Source: Prolixibacteraceae bacterium (GTDB lineage Bacteria > Bacteroidota > Bacteroidia > Bacteroidales > Prolixibacteraceae). From it: 30,112 nucleotides of DNA. Where the stretch lies: the NCBI GenBank assembly GCA_023228025.1, contig JALOCD010000052.1:1-30112 (forward strand). The letters run 5' to 3'. This document shows, in pieces, positions 1-6,696 of the stretch (position 1 is the stretch's first letter; every line of letters begins with the position of its first letter). The translations under genes were made by a program, and so were the position numbers. The notes beneath the pieces were generated by a model. It searched no databases, was not told the origin of the DNA, and saw only the letters and a list, made by a program, of their open reading frames with translations.

Positions 1-1106
1 ATTCTCAGATCAGTGGGAATGATCCCGTGCTGAAACAACTGATCAAAATAGGCCTTTCGATCCTGGGCGGAGACCTCTTTGTAAGGATCCACTTTCCGGA
101 TGTAGATCGAATTTTTCCGGTATTGCTGTAAGTCGGTAAGTTTCTCAACGATCGCTGTTTTAAGTGTGCGAAATCCAACAGGCATTTCTCCTGCCAGATA
201 AATTTCGGCCATCAAAGGTTTGTCAATTTTTTCAAGTAACCTGATGGATGCAGGCGAAAGGGTAAATCTTTTTTCAGCGGTAAAATCCAGTCGGAAGAGC
301 TGAAGGTTGGCAAGGATCAACAATCCCAAAATAAAAACCACATAGGGTGTCATTCGCCGCCGTCGCAACGAAACCAATGTTCTATTCCAGTTCAAAGCAA
401 TTCCGGTCAGTATCAAAAAGGTAGCTGCGACTGTCAGGAAATAGAAAAGATCGCGGCTATCGATCATACCCCTACTGATGGATTCGTAATGTGCGGAGAT
501 CCCGAGTGAAAACAGGAAGGAAGATAAAGTTGACTGAAGTACCAGGTCCGAAAGAAGTTCAAATCCTGAGAAGAGGAAAAATGAGAGCAGGACTGCCAAC
601 ACGAAGGCCACAATCTGGTTTTCGGAGAGCGAAGAGGTGAACAATCCAACTGCCAGGAAAATCAGTGCCAAGAGGAGCATTCCGCAATAACTTCCAAAGG
701 TTGCAGCCACATCCACCACCCCGACAGGGTTTCCAAGCTGATAAACCGTATAGAAATAGACGAGCGACAGAAGAATCGTCAGAAAAACAACAAAAAAAGC
801 AGCAAGTAATTTAGCAATAATCAATTGAAAAACAGTCAATGGCCGAGTCAACAGCAGTTCCATGGTACCACTCCGTACCTCTTCCGAAAAAAGCCGCATG
901 GTGATTGCCGGTATCAGGAAGAGGTATAACCAGGGCGCCAGCTCAAAAAAGGAGGAGAGGGAGGCGTAACCTCCCGAAAGAATGTTCATGTTCCCGTCGA
1001 AGAACCAGAGGAACAGTCCGGTGATCAGGGCAAAGACCGCCAGGATCAGGTAGGCGATCAATGATCCGAAAAATTGAAGGAGCTCTTTTTTTATGAGGCT
1101 TAGCAT
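1..1106 (-). CDS. GldF-GldG fusion, ABC-2 type transporter permease with auxiliary domain (partial)
   Basis: The reading frame starts at an ATG (1106) and runs off the left edge, giving about 368 residues. Residues 1-240 form a multi-spanning ABC-2 permease like GldF: LFLWFFDGNMNIL, a conserved AITMRLFSEEVRSGTMELLL segment, then GSYCGMLLLALIFLAVGLF and HYESISRGMIDSRD. Without a stop the frame continues at about residue 252 into a new membrane segment (VVFILGLLILANLQL) and FTAEKRFTLSPASIRLLEKI, the N-terminus of a GldG-type protein. GldF and GldG are normally separate proteins working with the ATPase GldA; they were first found through Flavobacterium gliding but occur widely in non-gliding Bacteroidota. 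I checked the frame codon by codon across the junction (about 345-400) and saw no stop. The GldA partner is not visible. Function beyond ABC export or assembly is unknown. Confidence 0.85.
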   Translation of the reverse strand, partial: MLSLIKKELLQFFGSLIAYLILAVFALITGLFLWFFDGNMNILSGGYASLSSFFELAPWLYLFLIPAITMRLFSEEVRSGTMELLLTRPLTVFQLIIAKLLAAFFVVFLTILLSLVYFYTVYQLGNPVGVVDVAATFGSYCGMLLLALIFLAVGLFTSSLSENQIVAFVLAVLLSFFLFSGFELLSDLVLQSTLSSFLFSLGISAHYESISRGMIDSRDLFYFLTVAATFLILTGIALNWNRTLVSLRRRRMTPYVVFILGLLILANLQLFRLDFTAEKRFTLSPASIRLLEKIDKPLMAEIYLAGEMPVGFRTLKTAIVEKLTDLQQYRKNSIYIRKVDPYKEVSAQDRKAYFDQLFQHGIIPTDLR

Positions 1107-1121
1107 ATATTTTACTAATAA

Positions 1122-1253
1122 TCAACCAAACTTACTACGATGACCATAATTGATTGGAAATTCCATTCGAATACTACTGTCTTCCAAAATGCCCCAACCA
1201 ATTGCTCTTAAAACAGGATCTATTAATTCTGCTCTTGTTTCGGTTTCGTTCAT
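1122..1253 (-). pseudogene. hsdR: hsdR remnant: N-terminal fragment of type I restriction enzyme R subunit
   Basis: A 43-codon frame starts with ATG at 1253 and reads MNETETRAELIDPVLRAIGW, followed by GILEDSSIRMEF, then stops with TGA 15 bases before the gldFG start. This matches the N-terminus of type I restriction HsdR proteins, which typically open with MNEAETRAE.IDP.LKAAGW. HsdR is normally about 800-1100 residues with a nuclease and a DEAD helicase motor; everything after residue ~38 is missing. What is left is a deletion remnant with no possible restriction activity. The deletion ends almost exactly at the gldFG start, so the breakpoint may now supply the leader of that gene. Confidence 0.75.
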
Positions 1254-1415
1254 TTAATCATCTTTCTTAAGCATGCCTACGCTTTTCTTGTAAACATTAG
1301 ACCTATTTAAAATACTATAAATCAACGAAATAAAATATCTATTTGAATTTTTCTTAAGCAAATTATTAAGCAAATATTCGTTTTCATACACTTTGTTGTT
1401 TAATAAGATACTTGG
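1254..1415 (-). pseudogene. Unrecognised gene fragment abutting the hsdR remnant
   Basis: An open frame of 53 codons, bounded upstream by a stop at 1416-1418 and lacking an ATG near its beginning (a GTG lies at 1389-1391), ends in TAA at 1254-1256. The ATG of the hsdR remnant follows directly. The peptide is rich in Asn, Lys, Leu and Tyr (NEYLLNNLLKKNSNRYF, then LIYSILNRSNVYKKSVGML) and I do not recognise it. Such tight joining to hsdR suggests it is the 3' end of the gene that preceded hsdR in the original operon, where hsdS or an accessory gene would be expected. That identity is inference only. Confidence 0.35.
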
Positions 1416-1431
1416 TTAAATTAAAGCGCAT

Positions 1432-1779
1432 TTAAAGCAATTGGTCATTTTCTTGCATATTTTGCCTTAAATAGTATTTCATTCCTCTTGTTTCTCCTGA
1501 TGCATCAATAATTTTCTTTTCAACCATTGTTCTCAGCATTCTTTTTATTTTGTATTGATTGATTTCCAAACCAATACGTTGATGGATTTCACTAAAACCG
1601 CTATTCGGATAAGTCCTTACATCTTTGTAAATCAACTCTTCCAAACGGTAATCTTCAATATTTTTTAAATTGGTCTTACCTTTAAAATTGATTTTACGAA
1701 TAAACTCAGGATTAACAGCATATTGAGTTCCTTTCCCTTTGCCGGTTTTAATAATCAATAAGAATATCTTGAACTTCGT
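1432..1779 (-). pseudogene. C-terminal winged-helix remnant of an ATP-binding or AlbA_2-type regulator
   Basis: The open frame runs from a stop at 1780-1782 down to TAA at 1432-1434 and has no ATG start (a TTG lies at 1756-1758). It therefore looks like the tail of a longer protein. The readable part, GKGKGTQYAVNPEFIRKI followed by IYPNSG-type and SEIHQRIGLEINQYKIKRML segments and ending TRGMKYYL, resembles the winged-helix tail of Schlafen/AlbA_2-domain or RecG-like ATP-binding proteins, which are frequent accessory genes inside type I restriction operons. I am fairly sure of a winged helix-turn-helix, less sure of the parent family. It could still be expressed as a short DNA-binding protein from the TTG. 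Confidence 0.5.
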
Positions 1780-1798
1780 CTAGAGTGTATGTTTTCAT
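1748..1798 (-). pseudogene. N-terminal scrap of an XRE/HigA-type antitoxin
   Basis: An ATG at 1798 opens a frame reading MKTYTLDEVQDILIDY and then stops. The first eleven residues match the usual beginning of a Bacteroidota XRE-family antitoxin of the HigA kind (MKTYTLDEV.DK.IG...). The helix-turn-helix that should follow is absent, and the frame overlaps the start of the winged-helix remnant in another frame. The likely history is a deletion that joined the beginning of an antitoxin gene to the end of a different gene. The match is short, so this is a tentative call. Confidence 0.35.
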
Positions 1799-2005
1799 TT
1801 TCGCGTTTCAATAAAATAAAGACAAAATAAATTCATTAAAATTAAACTTTGCACGCAGGTAAGTGGTTTCTTACGGCAGGACCTAGCAGTTGGCATATTT
1901 GTAGTAAGGAGACGTAAAAGCGAAACTCTGCACAATACGAACCGTGTCAACGCATAATACATTTTTAAAATCACAAGAAATCAGTTATGTACGATCAAAA
2001 ATTAG
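1799..2005. other. Non-coding spacer between rloB and the gene remnants
   Basis: No convincing reading frame on either strand. The half nearest 1799-1850 is very AT-rich. The half at 1851-1965 is noticeably more GC-rich and contains a small inverted repeat (GTAAG/CTTAC, 1859-1874). It could hold a decayed terminator for rloB or a recombination scar. No integrase, tRNA edge or clear att site was found. Confidence 0.4.
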
Positions 2006-2698
2006 CTACTCCGTTTCTTTGTTTTGTAGCATTTCTCTTGCTTTATCCAGTTGGCTTTTCACAAAAGGAATTATTACCTGACCTAAATTATGAACGTTGG
2101 TTGAATATAATTTTGGTTGCTCATTTGACATTTCAAAATTCTTTAAAGAATTAATTATTGCTGATTGCAATTCTATGGGCATACTACGTTTATCAAAACC
2201 ACCTTTAATTTGATTATTAACATACTCTTTAAAAGTGCTAAACTTCTTCACTTCATCTTCAGAAGGTTTACTTTCGTAGAAATGATAATAAAACCACAAT
2301 TCAAAACAAGGATTACTTTGTACCATAAACCACTGATTACTTGTTGTATTGTTATTTTTGCAGAAATCCTTCAAAATCTGTATTTTGTTACCCTCATTCC
2401 ATCTATCTGTGTCAATAACAAACCAGATCTCGTCTTCATATTCTTCGCTTAATTTAAATTTTGGACAATTATTTTCATTTTCTAAAAACAACAACTCAGC
2501 ATTTTCCTTTAATTTTAAGGGATCTGATTCTCCGTTCTTATTTGGAATAGGTAAAATATCAATATTCGATGAGAAACCCTGAAAGTATTTGAAATATTTA
2601 ACTTCAGTATCTTCTCCTTCGCAAAAAATATAAATTTTCTTAGCTTCTTTTTTCGCAATAACCTTTTCATATACCTTATTTCTAGACAGATACTTCAT
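2006..2698 (-). CDS. rloB: RloB family protein (Toprim-like putative nuclease)
   Basis: A 230-residue protein of the usual RloB length. The conserved pieces are in order: IYIFCEGEDTEVKYF at residues 22-36 (acidic E27, E29, E32), the acidic pair in WFVIDTDRW (D96, D98), and SNPCFELWFYYHF at about 128-140. RloB was named as an open reading frame in type I restriction loci of Campylobacter. The glutamate motif followed by DxD is the arrangement expected of a Toprim-like metal-binding fold, so a nuclease or nucleotide-processing role is plausible but inferred. Its start overlaps the end of the upstream ATPase gene by 17 bases, implying translational coupling and a joint complex. Low GC like its partner and unlike the neighbouring core genes, consistent with horizontal acquisition. 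Confidence 0.85.
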   Translation of the reverse strand: MKYLSRNKVYEKVIAKKEAKKIYIFCEGEDTEVKYFKYFQGFSSNIDILPIPNKNGESDPLKLKENAELLFLENENNCPKFKLSEEYEDEIWFVIDTDRWNEGNKIQILKDFCKNNNTTSNQWFMVQSNPCFELWFYYHFYESKPSEDEVKKFSTFKEYVNNQIKGGFDKRSMPIELQSAIINSLKNFEMSNEQPKLYSTNVHNLGQVIIPFVKSQLDKAREMLQNKETE

Positions 2699-4043
2699 CT
2701 TTATGCCAATTTAGATCCTGTAAATTTGCTAAGAAAGGTATTCCTCCGTATCTGCCATTTAAATAGCCATTTTCAATATTAGCAGTATTATGAATATTAA
2801 AATCACTTAATGAATAAAATTTTGAAGACCCGTCAATGTCTTTCTGAGCAAACCATATTTCATCAGGTCTTAATATCTCTTGGTCTAATAGACATGATTC
2901 ATGTGTTGTAAATATTAGCTGACCTTTTGCTGATTGGTCCAGTGATATTTTAGAAATTATTTCCTTAATAGTAATTGGATGAATACTACGTTCAATTTCA
3001 TCTATTAAGTAAACACTTTCTTCGTTTATTATGCCATTCAGAGCAGGAATATAATCAATTAATCTTTTTGTTCCATCAGATTCCATCCCAACAGAAAAGT
3101 CAACATTTAATCCTTTGTCATTTATATGAGAAGTAACTAATCTTTTAACAAACACTTCTTCATTTTCATAAACCAATGTTGCTTGTTCACCTGTTTCCGA
3201 ATTTGTTAGAATTGAAAGCGAGTTCGGCTCTTTTTTTAAATTCTCGGCTATACCTTTTATTTTCTTTTTATCAATACTTTCAAGAAAATCTTCAATTTTT
3301 TCCTTTTCAACATTTATACTTGAGATTCCTGTGTTTAGATTAGGAAGTAAACTATTAGCAAAATCTTTTAGCCCTTGATTTGTATCAAGAATATGGGCTA
3401 TTCCACCTGGTTTAGCGTCAGGTTTAATAATTACAAGCGTTTTATCAAACCAATCAAAAACAGTACTTACATCTTGAAACTCTTCTTTATATTTTGAATT
3501 AAGGAACGAAAGTAATAATTCGTTCTTTTGTAATAGTTTCTCAGCTAAAACCTCTACAAACAACTTATTTTTCTCATTATTCTTTATATATCCGTCAAAA
3601 AAAACAATAGATTGATTATCATTTTCATTATTTCTATCAAAAATCAAAATGTCTTTATCTTTCCTGCTTTCCACTAGATATTCGTTCAACACAATTCCCT
3701 TATCAAAAGTCAGAGAATAATAGTAAATCTTTGATTTTGAATAAAATTCTATTCCAAGTGCAACTGGATCATTGCTGGAGGCATCACTAAGTTTAAATTT
3801 AATTTCTCCTAAATCATCAATTAGCTTCCCTTCTTCAATCATTGATTCTAATAATGAAATTGCCTTTATTAAATTTGACTTTCCTGAACCATTCGCGCCA
3901 TAAATTGCACTTAATCTCAAGAAACTAATATCATTCTGTGTTACTTTATGATGTGGCAAGCGTTGCGTCTTATTAGGAAATAAATTAAATTCAGTTTCAT
4001 CTTTGAAAGAAAATAAATTTTTTGTACTAAATCTTATCAACAT
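2682..4043 (-). CDS. rloA: RloA-like ABC-type ATPase (AAA_21/AAA_15), partner of RloB
   Basis: I take the ATG at 4043 (MLIRFSTKNLFSFKDE...), giving 453 residues, because this beginning fits the family; the frame stays open about 18 codons further upstream. Walker A is GANGSGKSN (residues 49-57). A signature-like VGMESDGTKRL follows, then Walker B and catalytic acid in YLIDEIERSIHP (D348, E349), and the H-loop histidine in IFTTHES (H381). This is a non-transporter ABC/SMC-like ATPase of the kind used in OLD, PARIS (AriA), Septu and Rlo systems, usually as the sensor or scaffold for a nuclease partner. The partner here is the overlapping rloB. All ATPase motifs are intact, so the pair looks functional although the surrounding restriction genes are broken. 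Confidence 0.85.
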   Translation of the reverse strand: MLIRFSTKNLFSFKDETEFNLFPNKTQRLPHHKVTQNDISFLRLSAIYGANGSGKSNLIKAISLLESMIEEGKLIDDLGEIKFKLSDASSNDPVALGIEFYSKSKIYYYSLTFDKGIVLNEYLVESRKDKDILIFDRNNENDNQSIVFFDGYIKNNEKNKLFVEVLAEKLLQKNELLLSFLNSKYKEEFQDVSTVFDWFDKTLVIIKPDAKPGGIAHILDTNQGLKDFANSLLPNLNTGISSINVEKEKIEDFLESIDKKKIKGIAENLKKEPNSLSILTNSETGEQATLVYENEEVFVKRLVTSHINDKGLNVDFSVGMESDGTKRLIDYIPALNGIINEESVYLIDEIERSIHPITIKEIISKISLDQSAKGQLIFTTHESCLLDQEILRPDEIWFAQKDIDGSSKFYSLSDFNIHNTANIENGYLNGRYGGIPFLANLQDLNWHKDEVSV

Positions 4044-4120
4044 AACTTTTCCGTTTATATTTAACGCATAAATATAAATATTTTCTAAACAAATCAACTA
4101 TTTTGTTATTTATTTATTTT

Positions 4121-4139
4121 TTAACGTTAATATTTAACG
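4121..4139. promoter_or_regulatory. Palindrome TTAACGTTAA with a nearby half-site, upstream of rloA
   Basis: A perfect 10-base palindrome (4121-4130) is followed by TTTAACGT (4133-4140). A third TTTAACG lies at 4060-4066, closer to the rloA start. They sit in the 160-base AT-rich gap between rloA and the end of lpxB. The repeated half-site could be an operator for a regulator, perhaps the antitoxin-like or winged-helix protein now broken downstream. No exact TAnnTTTG box was found on this strand. Confidence 0.3.
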
Positions 4140-4206
4140 TCTACGTAACATATGAATAGTTGCTTTGTATTTTTCACCAACAAATATTTCAACGCCTAAA
4201 CTAAAG

Positions 4207-5337
4207 CTAATAACCTCTCAGCAACCCAACCATCTCCTCCGCTGCCCTGTCTGCACATCCCGGAGGTCCCAGTTTGGCCAGCATCAGCTTGTAGTTGTTC
4301 AACATCTCCTCCCGGTAGGCGTCATCTTCCAGTATTTTCCGGAGTTCGACTGCCACCGCTTCGGGCTTACAGTGTTCCTGGAAAAATTCTTTTACTATCT
4401 CCTTGTCCATCACCAGATTGACCAGCGAAAACCATTGGATGTTCAGGAAGAGTTTCTTTAGCAGGGAGGTGAACCTTCCCAATTCCATGATGTAACAGAC
4501 CACCTGGGGGACATTGATCACGGCAGTCTCGAGTGTGGCTGTTCCGGAAGCAACCACCGCCGCCCTGGATTGCTGCAAAAGTTCATAGGTTTTGCCAAAA
4601 AGAACAGGAATTCGGCGATCTTTCAGGTGCTCCTGGTACAGACTGAGCGGCAAGGAAGGGGCACCGGCGATAACAAACTGATAATCGGGAAACAGATCGG
4701 CCACCTTTGTCAGAACAGGCAATATCAGATTGATCTCCTGTTTCCGGCTTCCTGCAAGCAGGGCCACGATTGGCCGATCTTCCAGATTATTTTCATCGAT
4801 AAATTGCCGGTAGGTTTGGTCCATGTTGGGACGCACTGCCAGTTCATCGATGGTAGGGTTTCCTACATAACGAATCTGGTAGTTGAATTTGTCGTAAAAA
4901 GCTTTTTCAAATGGGAAGATGGTAAATAGTTCATCCACGTAATTAAGTATCCACTTGACACGACCCGGTCGCCAGGCCCATATCTTCGGGGATATATAGT
5001 AAAATGTCTTGATATTGTGCGCTTTGGCAAATCTGGCCATTCTAAAATTGAACCCGGGATAATCGACCAGAATCAATACGTCGGGCTGGAATTCGAGGAG
5101 CTTCTCCTCGGCCATTTTAAAATTGATTTTGATCTGTTTCAGGTTCATCAAGACCGTGAAAAAGCCCATGAAAGCCATATCACGGTAGTGTTTTAGCAAG
5201 ACACCTCCCTGTTCGGCCATCAATTCGCCACCCAAAAACCAGAAAATCGCGTCGGAATCCTTTTTTTTGATCCCTGCCATCAGGTGGGAGGCGTGCAGAT
5301 CGCCGGAGGCCTCTCCGACAATGATAAAATATCTCAT
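4207..5337 (-). CDS. lpxB: Lipid-A-disaccharide synthase
   Basis: A 376-residue full-length LpxB (GT19). It joins UDP-2,3-diacylglucosamine to lipid X to form the disaccharide backbone of lipid A, at the cytoplasmic face of the inner membrane. Diagnostic stretches are IIVGEASGDLHASHLM at the N-terminus, DYPGFNFRMA, TFYYISPKIWAWRPGR, FEKAFYD, YVGNPTIDEL, ALLAGSRKQEI and ASGTATLETA near the C-terminus. It is the last gene of a leftward cluster with surE and a small membrane protein; the 210-base gap before it contains a palindromic repeat. Gram-negative envelope synthesis; expected to be essential or near-essential. Confidence 0.97.
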   Translation of the reverse strand: MRYFIIVGEASGDLHASHLMAGIKKKDSDAIFWFLGGELMAEQGGVLLKHYRDMAFMGFFTVLMNLKQIKINFKMAEEKLLEFQPDVLILVDYPGFNFRMARFAKAHNIKTFYYISPKIWAWRPGRVKWILNYVDELFTIFPFEKAFYDKFNYQIRYVGNPTIDELAVRPNMDQTYRQFIDENNLEDRPIVALLAGSRKQEINLILPVLTKVADLFPDYQFVIAGAPSLPLSLYQEHLKDRRIPVLFGKTYELLQQSRAAVVASGTATLETAVINVPQVVCYIMELGRFTSLLKKLFLNIQWFSLVNLVMDKEIVKEFFQEHCKPEAVAVELRKILEDDAYREEMLNNYKLMLAKLGPPGCADRAAEEMVGLLRGY

Positions 5338-5394
5338 TACACTGATCTTTAGTTAGTTGAAGTGACATACAATGATTTACAACCTGCACATTTC

Positions 5395-5490
5395 GACCTC
5401 CCCCAACCCCTCCCAAGGAGGGGGGTAATGCTCTGATGTTGATCAGAATACGAATCTGAAGTCTCCCCTTTTGGGAGATTTAGAGGGGTC
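5395..5490. repeat. Palindromic intergenic repeat (REP-like pair of hairpins)
   Basis: Two GC-rich hairpins face each other. The left (5395-5425) contains CCCCTCC-CAA-GGAGGGG (7-base stem, 5407-5423). The right (5461-5490) contains TCTCCC...GGGAGA (5462-5478). The two halves are also imperfect reverse complements of each other over about 30 bases. They lie between lpxB and the small membrane protein gene, inside what looks like one leftward transcription unit. Dispersed repeats of this CCCCTCCC/GGGAGG style are common in Bacteroidota intergenic regions. Possible roles are RNA stabilisation or attenuation. Confidence 0.7.
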
Positions 5491-5547
5491 AAAAAAGGGC
5501 AAATCAAAAAATTACTATGGTTCATTTCCTATTCCCTTAATGGTTGA

Positions 5548-5859
5548 TTACAAAGCGAATTTCATAACAAAGACGGACACTACAAAAAGTATGGTAATGG
5601 CCATCACTCCCCTACCCGATTTGAACCGGTTGGTCCTGACGAAAAACATGAAGGGGATCAGATTGGGAAAAACTGCCAAACTAACCACATGGACAATTTT
5701 CCCTGTCCGTACCAGAATATGTATGTATTCGCTAAAAGACAATTCCCTGAACCGAAAGAGGAAATAGAGCATAAAAAATACCAATGGAAAACCCAGTCCG
5801 AGCAGGAGGCCAAGCCAGAATTTGTTCAGTCCCGAAGGTTCATAATAAGCAGGGCTCAT
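5548..5859 (-). CDS. Small membrane protein of unknown function, between surE and lpxB
   Basis: A 103-residue protein with about three hydrophobic helices (LGLLLGLGFPLVFFMLYFLF; a central VVSLAVFPNLIPFMFFV; a C-terminal AITILFVVSVFVM). It has no recognisable catalytic motif. It starts 4 bases after the surE stop, so it is almost certainly co-translated with surE. Small membrane proteins are often found beside surE/lpxB in Bacteroidota. The position suggests an envelope role, but function is not known. Confidence 0.75.
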   Translation of the reverse strand: MSPAYYEPSGLNKFWLGLLLGLGFPLVFFMLYFLFRFRELSFSEYIHILVRTGKIVHVVSLAVFPNLIPFMFFVRTNRFKSGRGVMAITILFVVSVFVMKFAL

Positions 5860-5863
5860 GGTA

Positions 5864-6634
5864 TCAGAATTTCCATTTTTGCATGAAATGAAATGCGGTA
5901 TAGGCCGTCAGATCAGTCGTTACCGGCACTACGGAAACAAATCCGTTGAGCAGGGCAAATGTATCGGTGTCGCGAGCCTCATTCTCGGCATCGTTGAAAT
6001 AACCTGTCATCCAGTAGTAGTCGCGGCCATGGGGATCGGTGCGTTTTTCGAACTCCTCCATCCATTTTCCACGGGTCTGGCGCGAGAAATTGATCCCTTT
6101 GACCTCCCCTTTTGGAATGTTCACATTCAGGCAAATTCCGTCAGGAAGACCAAATTCTGCCACTTTTTGGAATATGCGGGCCACCACTTTTTTGGCCTTT
6201 GTGAAATCGGCCTCCTGGGCATAATCATCCAATGAAAAGCCGATGGAGGGAATGCCATGGATGCAGCCCTCGATCGCAGCGCCCATCGTTCCTGAATAAA
6301 GCACTGAAATAGAGGTATTTGCGCCGTGATTGATCCCTGAAATCACAAAATCGGGAAGTTTACTGAGTATTTTACTGCAGGCAAGTTTGACGCAGTCAAC
6401 CGGTGTCCCGGAACAAGAATAGATGGACAATCCTTCTTCTTCCTGGAGTTTATTGATTCTCAATGGTTTTTCGACGGTTATTGCATGAGACATTCCGGAA
6501 TGCGGTGCGTCGGGGGCAACCACAACGATGTCGCCAAAGAGTTTCATCACCTCAATAAGTTCGTTCAACCCTTTGGCAAAAACCCCGTCATCATTGGATA
6601 TCAATATTAAAGGCCGTTCATCCATTTTATCCAT
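5864..6634 (-). CDS. surE: 5'/3'-nucleotidase SurE
   Basis: SurE is a metal-dependent phosphatase acting on nucleoside monophosphates and short polyphosphates in the cytoplasm. The N-terminal LILISNDDGVFAKGL holds the two metal-binding aspartates. PDAPHSGMSHAIT supplies the conserved serine region, and SGINHGANTSISVLYSGTMG the asparagine metal ligand. I chose ATG 6634 (MDKMDERPLIL..., 256 residues). The frame stays open upstream to 6706 but that would overlap the divergent glycosyltransferase start and add residues atypical for SurE; ATG 6625 is an alternative. A TATCTTTG promoter box sits 9 bases before the chosen start. First gene of the surE - small membrane protein - lpxB unit. Confidence 0.95.
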   Translation of the reverse strand: MDKMDERPLILISNDDGVFAKGLNELIEVMKLFGDIVVVAPDAPHSGMSHAITVEKPLRINKLQEEEGLSIYSCSGTPVDCVKLACSKILSKLPDFVISGINHGANTSISVLYSGTMGAAIEGCIHGIPSIGFSLDDYAQEADFTKAKKVVARIFQKVAEFGLPDGICLNVNIPKGEVKGINFSRQTRGKWMEEFEKRTDPHGRDYYWMTGYFNDAENEARDTDTFALLNGFVSVVPVTTDLTAYTAFHFMQKWKF

Positions 6635-6642
6635 ATTTTGTC

Positions 6643-6650
6643 CAAAGATA
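6643..6650 (-). promoter_or_regulatory. surE: Bacteroidota -7 box (TATCTTTG) for surE
   Basis: TATCTTTG on the minus strand fits the TAnnTTTG consensus of the Bacteroidota housekeeping sigma factor. It lies just upstream of ATG 6634, so the leader would be very short. No convincing -33 TTTG was found. Confidence 0.45.
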
Positions 6651-6681
6651 ATCGTTCGGACGGAAATATTGGTTAAATAGG

Positions 6682-6689
6682 TACATTTG
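6682..6689 (+). promoter_or_regulatory. Bacteroidota -7 box (TACATTTG) for the glycosyltransferase gene
   Basis: TACATTTG fits TAnnTTTG and ends 7 bases before the ATG at 6697. Transcription would start at or within a few bases of the start codon, giving a nearly leaderless mRNA. It is arranged back to back with the surE promoter box. The -33 element is not clear. Confidence 0.4.
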
Positions 6690-6696
6690 CATTTGT

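Noticed and set aside
1851..1965. Possible integron attC-like or attachment site in the GC-richer part of the rloB spacer
   Set aside because: Core sites do not match RYYYAAC/GTTRRRY properly, and no integrase or cassette array is present.
2165..2582. Two rightward frames of 77-95 codons inside rloB
   Set aside because: They are antisense to a gene with strong family motifs and carry none themselves.
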